19,691 nucleotides of DNA, taken from assembly GCA_946886925.1 (NCBI GenBank), contig CAMPJQ010000005.1:1-19691 (forward strand), read 5' to 3'. This stretch comes from an uncultured Terrimonas sp. (GTDB taxonomy: Bacteria > Bacteroidota > Bacteroidia > Chitinophagales > Chitinophagaceae). The translations under genes and the position numbers were made by a program. Below, piece by piece: positions 8,405-16,338 of the stretch. Each line of letters opens with the position of its first letter. Position 1 is the first letter of the stretch. The notes under the pieces are model-generated. The model was not told the origin of the DNA. It saw only the letters and a program-made list of their open reading frames with translations, and ran no database searches.

Positions 8405-8438
8405 GAGAATAATTATCCGAAAAACTAAAAGAAGAAAT

Positions 8439-8466
8439 GGTAGAGTTATCTCTGCCGTTTTCTTTT
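8439..8466. terminator. Bidirectional terminator between the DinB-family and M20 genes
   Basis: GGTAGAG (8439-8445) and CTCTGCC (8450-8456) form a 7-bp stem with one G-T pair around a TTAT loop. On the + strand GTTTTCTTTT follows. On the - strand the stem is followed by ATTTCTTCTTTTAGTTTTT. It can end transcription of both converging genes, the DinB-family gene and the M20 amidohydrolase. Confidence 0.75.
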
Positions 8467-8505
8467 CCAAAAATGGCAAATCACCGATTTTGTCATAAGG
8501 CCGCT

Positions 8506-9693
8506 TTATTTGTTTCCCAACTGGCGAACGGCAATGTAGGTCATAAGCCCGGTACTGAGTTCCAGGGCGTTTTCGTCAATATCAAACGTAGGGGTATGGA
8601 GTGATGAAACAATGCCCCTGCCTGCATTTGCTATACCCAGAAAATAAAAACAACAATCCGTTAACTGCGAATAGTAGGCAAAATCTTCTGAAGCCATCCA
8701 GATATCCAGGTCAATAATATTTTCCTTACCCATGTATTCTTCCGCAAAAATACCTACCTGACCGGTAAGCTTTTCTTCGTTAATCAGAAACGGATAGCCC
8801 CGGTTAATAATAAAATCGCAACTGCCACCCATACTTTCGGCGATGCCTTCCGCCATTTTTTTCATTTGTGCATGCGCTTCATGCCGCCAGCTTTCATTTA
8901 ATGTGCGAAATGTACCTTCCATATACACCGTATCGGGAATTACATTAACCGCACCATCGGCTATTAGTTTCCCGAAAGATAAAACGGTTGGATTATTGGG
9001 ATTGGCAATACGGCTCACAATTTGTTGCAACGCAATAATAATATGCGAAGCGATCAAAACAGGATCAATATTCTGATGAGGCTGGGCGCCATGGCCGCCT
9101 TTGCCTTTTATCGTAACCAACAGCTCATCCATTGAGGCCATAAGCTTTCCTTTTCTTATCCCTATTTTACCACATTCAATCGAGGGCATTACATGTTGCC
9201 CAATTACACAATGAGGCCTGGGATTTTCTAAAACACCTTCTTCAATCATAAGGCTGGCTCCACCTGGAAGTTTTTCTTCCGCGGGCTGAAAAATGAGTTT
9301 TACTGTTCCCCCGAATTTGCTTTTAATGGATTGTAATATGCGGGCTGTGCCCAGAAGAGATGAAGTGTGCACATCATGCCCGCAGGCATGCATTATTCCT
9401 TTATGCTGCGAAGTATATTCTGTATTGTTCGTTTCGGTAATGGGCAAAGCGTCCATATCTGCACGTAAGGCGATAACCTTGTCAGATGGCAATTCGCCTT
9501 TTATAACAGCCACAACACCGGTATTGGCCATGGCTTTCCAGGGAATGCCCATTTCATCCAACCCGGCTTTTACAAATGCTGAAGTGTTATATTCATGAAA
9601 AGACAACTCCGGATGAGCATGCAAATGCCGGCGGTTATGGATTACCGTTTGATGAATTTTTTTAGCCAGTTGTGCTATTTCTTCCTTTAACAT
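8506..9693 (-). CDS. M20D-family amidohydrolase (N-acyl-amino-acid hydrolase type)
   Basis: This is a two-metal hydrolase of peptidase family M20, subfamily D, whose studied members split an amide bond in N-acyl amino acids, hippurate or auxin-amino acid conjugates. Its 395 residues match the usual size. Motifs in order are HLHAHPELSFHE (23-34), LRADMDALP (76-84), MHACGHDVHTSS (101-112), FQPAEE (135-140), GQHVMP (165-170), GGHGAQPHQNIDP (199-211) and SLHTPTFDIDE (364-374). The metal ligands expected for this family, Cys104, His106, Glu140, His167 and His366, are all present. Residues about 185-295 form the lid/dimerisation domain. There is no signal peptide, so it is cytoplasmic. It begins 33 bases after the PhyH-type gene on the same strand and is probably cotranscribed with it. 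The true substrate is not known. Confidence 0.93.
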   Translation of the reverse strand: MLKEEIAQLAKKIHQTVIHNRRHLHAHPELSFHEYNTSAFVKAGLDEMGIPWKAMANTGVVAVIKGELPSDKVIALRADMDALPITETNNTEYTSQHKGIMHACGHDVHTSSLLGTARILQSIKSKFGGTVKLIFQPAEEKLPGGASLMIEEGVLENPRPHCVIGQHVMPSIECGKIGIRKGKLMASMDELLVTIKGKGGHGAQPHQNIDPVLIASHIIIALQQIVSRIANPNNPTVLSFGKLIADGAVNVIPDTVYMEGTFRTLNESWRHEAHAQMKKMAEGIAESMGGSCDFIINRGYPFLINEEKLTGQVGIFAEEYMGKENIIDLDIWMASEDFAYYSQLTDCCFYFLGIANAGRGIVSSLHTPTFDIDENALELSTGLMTYIAVRQLGNK

Positions 9694-9726
9694 AGAATTA
9701 AGAACTGTGACTTTTGATAAGCGATA

Positions 9727-10623
9727 TCATTTCACTTCAGCCGGATCAAACAACAGCGGAAAGAATTGTCCTTCCATTTTTTTGCCTTTGCCGGTAGCAG
9801 GCACACCCTGAAGCAACTCTTCATCGGTATTGGAAAGTGTGCCCTCTTTAAATACATTGAGCACAAAAGCCCTTCTTGAACGATCCGACCTGTTTTCATA
9901 CGAGCCATGCACCATCAGCGGGTGATGAAAAGTAGCATAGCCGGCTTTTAATTCAACAGGCACTGGTTTGAAGGCAGCTTTTTGTTCTTCCGTTAAAAAT
10001 TGCTTTAACCCATCCATTTCTCCCGCCAGTTCAGGTTTCTTAAGCAAGCCCCATTTATGACTTCCTGGTATATAATATAAACATCCGTTTTCAGTAGTGG
10101 CATCATCTAATGCCACCCAGCAGGTAAGATGCTGTATGGGGCCCGTACGTGTCCAGTAAGAATAATCCTGGTGCCAGGCCACTACACCTCCGTGATGAGC
10201 GGGCTTGCAAAAAAGCTGGTCGTGCCAGAACCGCACCGCTGCGTCACCAAACAACTGGCTGGCAGCCATTACAAAAGCAGGATTCCAGAGTACATCATGG
10301 AAGCCCGGTGTAATCCGCCAATGCCCCAGTGCATGGAATAATACTGTGTTTGGATCGGCCGATTCGTTAGAATGAAACTCGTGAAAAAGCCTGTTGCCGG
10401 GGTGACCGGGATCCGTAATTTCAGCCAATTCTTTATTCAGTTGTTCCACCTGTTCGGCGTTCAGCAGCTTAATGCCACTGATATAACCATATTCATTAAA
10501 AAAATCAATTTGCTCCTGTGTGAGTTTGTATTGTTCCCATCCCGAAGGTGTGGAAGGCCATTGTAGAAAATCTGAAACAGGTGAAGAAGCAGTAGATAGG
10601 TCTTCTATAATTGTATGATTCAT
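9727..10623 (-). CDS. PhyH-family Fe(II)/2-oxoglutarate dioxygenase
   Basis: This is a cytoplasmic non-haem iron oxygenase of the phytanoyl-CoA dioxygenase (PhyH) family, members of which hydroxylate varied small molecules using O2 and 2-oxoglutarate. In its 298 residues the iron-binding triad is visible: His151 and Asp153 in WHQDYSYW (150-157), and His239 in MVHGSYENRSDRSRRAF (237-253). An arginine of that last segment would hold 2-oxoglutarate. Further family marks are the start LTQEQIDFFNEYGYI (34-48), HLTCWVALDDATTENGCLYY (165-184) and PGSHKWG (186-192). No signal peptide is present. The gene lies 225 bases downstream of the FG-GAP/ASPIC gene with no terminator between them, and 33 bases upstream of the M20D gene. 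This suggests a joint pathway in which oxidation and amide cleavage act on the same compound. The substrate is unknown. Confidence 0.9.
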   Translation of the reverse strand: MNHTIIEDLSTASSPVSDFLQWPSTPSGWEQYKLTQEQIDFFNEYGYISGIKLLNAEQVEQLNKELAEITDPGHPGNRLFHEFHSNESADPNTVLFHALGHWRITPGFHDVLWNPAFVMAASQLFGDAAVRFWHDQLFCKPAHHGGVVAWHQDYSYWTRTGPIQHLTCWVALDDATTENGCLYYIPGSHKWGLLKKPELAGEMDGLKQFLTEEQKAAFKPVPVELKAGYATFHHPLMVHGSYENRSDRSRRAFVLNVFKEGTLSNTDEELLQGVPATGKGKKMEGQFFPLLFDPAEVK

Positions 10624-10787
10624 GATGTGTGGATTTAAAGTAACAGTGAATTGCTGATCATCGTCATGTTATTTTCTCAACTCTAAAATAAGGCTTTCAT
10701 TTGTAATAATAATTCTTTGCCTTGTATTCCGTGCTTATGAGCTTAATATAAACACATCTGTGCACGATGAATTTTACAATACGGTGA

Positions 10788-10804
10788 TCCATTTTGAAAA
10801 TGGA
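10788..10804. promoter_or_regulatory. 17-bp palindrome between the FG-GAP and PhyH genes
   Basis: TCCATTTT and AAAATGGA form a perfect 8-bp inverted repeat around a single G. The site lies 165 bases before the PhyH start and 45 bases past the FG-GAP stop. It has no T-run on either side, so it looks more like a protein-binding site than a terminator. No regulator gene is nearby. Confidence 0.4.
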
Positions 10805-10848
10805 GGCGCAAGTTATTTATCGTTTATTATCCATACTTCAGACAATTA

Positions 10849-13800
10849 TCACTCGTTCCTGGGTTCTCCTTTGCTATTAAAAACAGTTATTTCGGTAACC
10901 ATGTCATTTAAGGTAAGGAACCTGGAAGATTGAGAGAGAAAAGAAGCTCCGTAGTTCAATTCTTCCCTGCGCAGCTTACCATTCCGTAGCTTTATTATCG
11001 CATAGCTGTCATCGGAATTTACTGCCATCAAACGCAACGGGCCGCCTTTATACAATAAGGCTTTTAACGGGCCTTTATTTTGCGCTGCTACAAGCAGATA
11101 TTGTCCGGATGGAGTTTTGAGCTTTATTAATGACTTACCATTACCCGGAAAAAAGATGCCACTTTCTAAAATAGTAAACGCATTAAATGCACCATTTCCT
11201 TTTCCTTTCAGAAAAAGACCGTTCATGGCATCATACCGGCCTACCGACACTTCTGTGCCGTAATCATTTCCATTTAGTATAATATCCAGGTTGCCATCGC
11301 TGTCAAAATCATCGGCCACCATGCCATTTATATAAGATAGCTGGGCTTCTGCAGGAAGTGGTATTAATTCAAATGAGCCATTGCCTTTATTATGCAGGTA
11401 ACAACTGGCAAAAGTATTGGCTTCCAGAACCACAGCGCCTGTAAGTTGCTCAGGAGAAAGCAGTTTGCTGAAATCCGCCTTACCAAAAGCGGCATAGGTT
11501 TTAAATTTTGCTCGCATCTCTATCATCTGCCGTATGAGGTCGTCGCGTGTTTGTGCCGGAAATGCTTTCCTTATGCCAGCATTGGCATTGTACTCGGGCA
11601 GGTAAAGCGAAAGTAAGGCATCATAATTTCCATTATGATCAAAGTCTTTACCATACGCACGAACCGGTTCTTTTTCGTTTGCCCGGTAAAAGGAATTGAG
11701 ACCGAGATTGCCGACTACATAATCCATATCCCCGTCATTATCAAAATCGCCGGGTGTAATGCTGTTCCACCAACCTTTTTGGTGCTCAATGCCAGAAGCG
11801 GCAGTTATGTTTTTAAATACTCCTTTTTCATTTTTCAGGAAGGTTACCGGCATCCATTCGCCTGTTATTACCAGATCAACCCAGCCATCATTATCAAAAT
11901 CTGTCCAAAGGGCATCCGTAACCAATCCAATATCAACAAGGTTTTTGGCAACTGTTGCTGTAACGTCTGCAAAATGCACGCTGCCTTTTTCGGAATCGTT
12001 TCTGTAAATAAAAGAAGAAACAGGCTTTGGATATTGGCCGGGCGAAACTCTGCCACCTACAAACACATCCAGTTTCCCGTCATGGTTAAAGTCTGCTGCC
12101 CGTACGCAGGATTTGCTCGTAAAATTTTTCGGCAATGCTATGGAATCAATAGTAAAATTTCCCTTTCCATCGTTGATCCATAGCTGGTCACGGTAATTTT
12201 CACTACCAGGTGCAAATTCATAACTGCCACTGCTGATGTATATATCATTATCGTTATCGTTTTCGGCGTCAAATAATAAAATGCCCATATCTTCCTGCAC
12301 TTTTGTTTGCTGTGTTGCGCCGGGAATAAGTTCCTTTATTAAAAATCTTCCATCAGGTTGCTGAAACAATAGGTTTGCGCTATTACCAAAAGCGCCTCCC
12401 ATTACCATATCATCCAAGCCGTCTCCGTTCAAATCTGAAGCTGCTAAGCCGGGTCCATACTCCGAAAGCTTATGTGGAAGAAGTTTTTGAATATTAAAAT
12501 CCAGGAAATCATTTTCATGATGTATTAAACCAATGCCCAGCGAACCAGTAACATCTTTAAACAGGGTATGTTCAGCCAATAACCCCCTGTCGAAATTATT
12601 CTTTTGGGCGGCATTCTCCTGCCTCAGGATCAGCAACTGATCCGCTTTAACATCTTTCAGTATTTGCTTTTTACCGCTAGTCCATATTACTACCACTGAA
12701 TCAACTGCTTTAATATTTCCCAGCCCGAAATGCGCTACCGTGCTCAGCGTTGATAAATAACCCCGGTAAGGTGTGTTTTCATATACCTGAACTTTATTGG
12801 TATCATAATATAGGTATGCTATCGCTCCTATACCATCCGGATTAGGATACGCGCCTTCAAATTTTAATTGCAAATAGTGATGTGGTTGCTTTCGGGCACC
12901 ATCATTAAGCGTATTTTGAAACAGGAAAGCACTGTCATTGATATTATTAATTACGCAATCCAAATCGCCGTCATTATCCAGGTCGGCATATACTGCACCG
13001 TTTGAATATGAAGGTACATCGAGTCCCCATTCAACTGATGTGTTGCTAAACGTCAGGTTTTTATTATTTCGGAAAGCGTAATTGGAAATCTTCACTTCAG
13101 GTATCTGACCGAGCAGTTGTTGTTTAGATACCAGGGATGATGACCGATCGCGGTAGGCAATAAAGTCGTGATCCGAAATATCTTTACGAAAACCATTGGT
13201 GATGATCATATCCCGCCACCCGTCATTATCAAAATCAGCTACCACAGGCGCCCAGCTCCAGTCTGTTTCGGCTAAGCCGCTGTAAAAACTGATCTCGCTG
13301 AATACCGGATCACCAATGCCGTCGTTATCCAGCACCCGGTTCCCCCTGTTTAGCTGAAGCGTGTTTCTGCCATACTGATACTGATAGTTGTAATAATCAA
13401 AATACTGGTTGTTCTGATAATTGTTAGGGTTAAGCATGGTCTTTTTCCGGAAATTATCTTCGGGGTTCATATCCAATTCAATAATATCCACTAATCCGTC
13501 ATTATTAATATCTGTTACATCGTTTCCCATTGCCGAATAACTGGTATGTTTAAAGTATTCTGCGGCCTTATCAGAAAAAGTACCATTTTTGTTATTGATC
13601 CACAGCAGATCGGTGGTGATGTAATCATTACTTACGAATACATCCTTCCAGCCGTCATTATTGATATCAACAATATTTACTCCTAATCCATAGCCTTCGA
13701 GATTTATACCTGCTTCAAGGCTTACATCGGTAAAACGGGGGATGCTATTTACGTCAAAACCATCATTGCGAAAAAGTTTATCTGTATTAAACCGTGCTGC

Positions 13801-14442
13801 CTTCCTGTTTTTGGGGTGGTATTTATTGGGGTATTGCCCCTTTGGTATTTTATTGGCAATCAGCAAATACATATCCAGGTCGCCATCATTATCATAGTCA
13901 AAAAAAGCAGCCTGTGTAGCGTAACTGGTATCTGCCAGTCCATAGTGTTCTGCTTCTTCATTAAATACTGGAAATCCGTTTTTATCAATACCCTTATTAA
14001 TATAAAGCAAATTTTTCCGCTGTAGCGGATCTGTATTTCGCGATGCACAAACATAAATATCCGGCCAGCCATCTGCATTAATATCTGTTACAGACACGCC
14101 GGTGCACCATTTACCCTGTCCATTGACGCCAGCCTGCGTTGTAATATCTTCAAAATGCATATTGCCGCGGTTAAGGTATAAACGGTTGCTAACCATATTG
14201 CCTGCAAAGTAAATATCGGGTAATCCATCTTTATTAAAATCGCCAATACCTATGCCGCTGCCATTATACACATACTCGTAATCAAGAATATTAATGCTGT
14301 CGTTTTCGAGGATGGTATTGGAAAAATGAATGCCTGACTGGTCGGGAGATAATAGCCTGAATAGTTGCTGCTTTTTTGAAGCGCATGAATATAATAAACC
14401 GGCACTGATAAGGTAAAGGGCAAGAGAACGGGTGAATAACAT
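10849..14442 (-). CDS. Giant FG-GAP (VCBS) repeat lipoprotein with ASPIC/UnbV domain
   Basis: This 1197-residue lipoprotein starts with a signal peptide and lipobox LYSC, so Cys20 should be lipidated and the protein anchored to a membrane. It belongs to the Bacteroidota VCBS-repeat/CRTAC1-like family often found after SusCD pairs. I count 14 calcium-loop motifs of the form DxDxDGxxD, starting near residues 68, 120, 182, 259, 311, 403, 487, 670, 725 (degenerate, DAENDN), 784, 848, 899, 933 and 1045. An ASPIC/UnbV domain at about 534-606 (GYLSTLSTVAHFGLG, VDSVVVIWTSG) divides them into seven and seven, which suggests two beta-propellers. Other family marks are TDWSWAPVVADFDNDGWRD (393-411) and a Tyr/Asn-rich segment at 341-360. 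It lies 100 bases after susD, beyond a terminator-like hairpin. Its role is unknown; ligand binding or surface help for the SusCD pair is a guess. Confidence 0.93.
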   Translation of the reverse strand: MLFTRSLALYLISAGLLYSCASKKQQLFRLLSPDQSGIHFSNTILENDSINILDYEYVYNGSGIGIGDFNKDGLPDIYFAGNMVSNRLYLNRGNMHFEDITTQAGVNGQGKWCTGVSVTDINADGWPDIYVCASRNTDPLQRKNLLYINKGIDKNGFPVFNEEAEHYGLADTSYATQAAFFDYDNDGDLDMYLLIANKIPKGQYPNKYHPKNRKAARFNTDKLFRNDGFDVNSIPRFTDVSLEAGINLEGYGLGVNIVDINNDGWKDVFVSNDYITTDLLWINNKNGTFSDKAAEYFKHTSYSAMGNDVTDINNDGLVDIIELDMNPEDNFRKKTMLNPNNYQNNQYFDYYNYQYQYGRNTLQLNRGNRVLDNDGIGDPVFSEISFYSGLAETDWSWAPVVADFDNDGWRDMIITNGFRKDISDHDFIAYRDRSSSLVSKQQLLGQIPEVKISNYAFRNNKNLTFSNTSVEWGLDVPSYSNGAVYADLDNDGDLDCVINNINDSAFLFQNTLNDGARKQPHHYLQLKFEGAYPNPDGIGAIAYLYYDTNKVQVYENTPYRGYLSTLSTVAHFGLGNIKAVDSVVVIWTSGKKQILKDVKADQLLILRQENAAQKNNFDRGLLAEHTLFKDVTGSLGIGLIHHENDFLDFNIQKLLPHKLSEYGPGLAASDLNGDGLDDMVMGGAFGNSANLLFQQPDGRFLIKELIPGATQQTKVQEDMGILLFDAENDNDNDIYISSGSYEFAPGSENYRDQLWINDGKGNFTIDSIALPKNFTSKSCVRAADFNHDGKLDVFVGGRVSPGQYPKPVSSFIYRNDSEKGSVHFADVTATVAKNLVDIGLVTDALWTDFDNDGWVDLVITGEWMPVTFLKNEKGVFKNITAASGIEHQKGWWNSITPGDFDNDGDMDYVVGNLGLNSFYRANEKEPVRAYGKDFDHNGNYDALLSLYLPEYNANAGIRKAFPAQTRDDLIRQMIEMRAKFKTYAAFGKADFSKLLSPEQLTGAVVLEANTFASCYLHNKGNGSFELIPLPAEAQLSYINGMVADDFDSDGNLDIILNGNDYGTEVSVGRYDAMNGLFLKGKGNGAFNAFTILESGIFFPGNGKSLIKLKTPSGQYLLVAAQNKGPLKALLYKGGPLRLMAVNSDDSYAIIKLRNGKLRREELNYGASFLSQSSRFLTLNDMVTEITVFNSKGEPRNE

Positions 14443-14480
14443 GCTTCTGCATTTTAGTGTAAAGCAATTGTCTTCGGTAT

Positions 14481-14520
14481 AAAAAAGGAGGCACTTATTG
14501 TTAAAAATAAACGCCTCCTT
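14481..14520 (-). terminator. Intercistronic terminator/attenuator after susD
   Basis: Read on the - strand, AAGGAGGC (complement of 14513-14520) and GCCTCCTT (complement of 14485-14492) form an 8-bp GC-rich stem, extended inside by an AT-rich TTTATT/AATAAG pairing. It is followed by a run of T (14481-14486). It sits 23 bases after the susD stop and 39 bases before the FG-GAP start, so it should end many transcripts after susCD while some pass into the downstream genes. Confidence 0.85.
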
Positions 14521-14542
14521 GTTGAATCTTTACAAACAACAA

Positions 14543-16306
14543 TCAGTATCCGTTGTTTTGGGTAAGGGTGGGTGTGCCATCTTTAAAGCTCAAATCAATC
14601 TGCTCCTGAGGTATAGGGAAATATTCATTTTTATTAGAAGTAAAAATGCCACTCTGAACATCAGCAGTAAATTGTTTTTCAAATGCAAAATAGGCATTCA
14701 AGGTTGTTGCAGCAATGCCCCACCGTACGAGATCAAAAAAGCGATGTCCTTCCATTGCCAACTCAAGTTTACGCTCAAAATAGATCATCTTTAATGCCGC
14801 TTCTTTACTCGTAAATGTGCCATTAGCGTAAGGGCTAATCTTATAATTAGCAGCGGGAGTGGTAGTAACTCCGTCTAACGGGTTTGCCGGATCTATGTAT
14901 TTATAAACAAAAGTTTCAGGATTAGCTGCCCTGCTTCTTACTTCGTTTACATATTCAAGTGCTTTATCTAAAGATCCTGCCTGTGCTTCAGCTTCTGCAG
15001 CCATTAACAAAACATCTGCAAAACGAATGATATTAATGTTTATAGCTGATCCCGGGGCCCAGGATGACTTATCCCAATATTCATCTGCGGTTTCCTGCGG
15101 AAAAATATTCTTTTTGGGTGCATATGGACCTGAATAGTTTTGATCCCGAATCCATTTTTGACCCGGATGGTTGCCCCAGTCCAGGTAAGGTATTCCCCTG
15201 CGACCAACAGTTCTGTCTAACCTGGGGTCAAGTGTTCCGCTATACAGTGTAAAAGGGGCATCCGACGAAATATTCATATCATTGGTAACAATGGTTGAAT
15301 TATAAGTGTCTATGTACGGAAGTCCGTTGGCATCTGTGCGATAAGAATCAACGAGGTCTATGGTGGGCTGATAAAATCCACAGCATCCGAAAGGGCTATC
15401 GCCATAGGGAAAGTTCAGCATATCACCCGCATTGGCATTACCAATACCGCCTGATCCGTCCTTTGCCGACATCTGAACAGCAAATACCGATTCTTTACCA
15501 TTTTTATGTGCGGGATCAAAGTTATCCGCAAAATTATCATACAAACCATACGGTTCGCCCTTTGATGTTTTACCCTGGTTAATTACATCAGAGAAAATAG
15601 CAATGGCTTCAGTATATTTTTTTTCATATAAATAGGTTTTGCCTAAATATGCTGCAGCAGCCCATTTATTAACTCTTCCAACGGCAGGAGCTGTCTCATC
15701 TAAATTGGTATAGGCAAAATTAAAATCATCTTCAATCTTTGGCCATATATCCTGATCATTGGGTGTTTTCAGGTCTTCCGTTAGTTCGTCTATATACGGC
15801 ACCATGTTAAACATCTTTTTCAGATCAAAATAGTAATGCGCTCTTAAAAAGCGTGCTTCTGCTATAAAGGTTTGCTTTTCTGAATCTGATATATCCGTTG
15901 CTTTTTCTACAACGCGTAAAACAGAATTACAACGGGCAATACCTTCATAACCTGCTCTCCATTTTGCATTAAAAAAACCGTTGCTCGGATCAGATTTTCC
16001 TGTACCAATAAGATCAATTGGAGGTTGGTCGCCCGACCAGCTTCCTTTATGTGCATCTGCACCTGCAACGCTTCCGTAAATCCAGTTGTCCGGAGATGAT
16101 TCCCAGGTTCCGCCACCAACATTTTGTCCATCCAATGCCGCATACGCTCCAACTAAAAGTCCCGTTACACCTCTCTTATTAGCCAGCACGTCTTCGCTTA
16201 ATGCTCCCAATGCCGGTTTGTCTAAAAAGCTTTTGCTGCAAGAATACAGGATTCCTCCCATTGACAGCAGCAAAAAAAGCATGATTTTAAATTGTATTCC
16301 TTTCAT
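14543..16306 (-). CDS. susD: SusD/RagB-family outer membrane nutrient-binding lipoprotein
   Basis: SusD proteins form a lid over the SusC pore and bind the ligand at the cell surface. This 587-residue copy has a signal peptide with lipobox LYSC (lipidated Cys23), then SKSFLDKPALGALSEDVLAN, the usual opening of mature SusD. The helical TPR part and N-terminal domain cover about 35-250 (LLVGAYAALDG, AEARFLRAHYYFDL, WAAAAYLGKTYLYEKKY). The C-terminal RagB/SusD domain (about 310-587) has IIRFADVLLMAAEAEAQAG, ALEYVNEVRSRA and ERKLELAMEGHRFFDLVRWG. It starts 32 bases after susC and is clearly in the same operon. The name susD denotes the family and not the starch-utilisation protein itself; the ligand is unknown. 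Confidence 0.96.
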   Translation of the reverse strand: MKGIQFKIMLFLLLSMGGILYSCSKSFLDKPALGALSEDVLANKRGVTGLLVGAYAALDGQNVGGGTWESSPDNWIYGSVAGADAHKGSWSGDQPPIDLIGTGKSDPSNGFFNAKWRAGYEGIARCNSVLRVVEKATDISDSEKQTFIAEARFLRAHYYFDLKKMFNMVPYIDELTEDLKTPNDQDIWPKIEDDFNFAYTNLDETAPAVGRVNKWAAAAYLGKTYLYEKKYTEAIAIFSDVINQGKTSKGEPYGLYDNFADNFDPAHKNGKESVFAVQMSAKDGSGGIGNANAGDMLNFPYGDSPFGCCGFYQPTIDLVDSYRTDANGLPYIDTYNSTIVTNDMNISSDAPFTLYSGTLDPRLDRTVGRRGIPYLDWGNHPGQKWIRDQNYSGPYAPKKNIFPQETADEYWDKSSWAPGSAININIIRFADVLLMAAEAEAQAGSLDKALEYVNEVRSRAANPETFVYKYIDPANPLDGVTTTPAANYKISPYANGTFTSKEAALKMIYFERKLELAMEGHRFFDLVRWGIAATTLNAYFAFEKQFTADVQSGIFTSNKNEYFPIPQEQIDLSFKDGTPTLTQNNGY

Positions 16307-16338
16307 CTTACTCAGTTTTAAAATAATAGATAATGTTA

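Noticed and set aside
10624..10787. A promoter for the PhyH gene
   Set aside because: No TAnnTTTG element in the right direction; only loose fragments such as TACTTTAA without a -33 partner.
11635..12183. 182-codon open frame on the + strand
   Set aside because: It lies fully inside the FG-GAP gene on the opposite strand, has no family motif, and its composition follows the complement of repeated DxDxDG codons.
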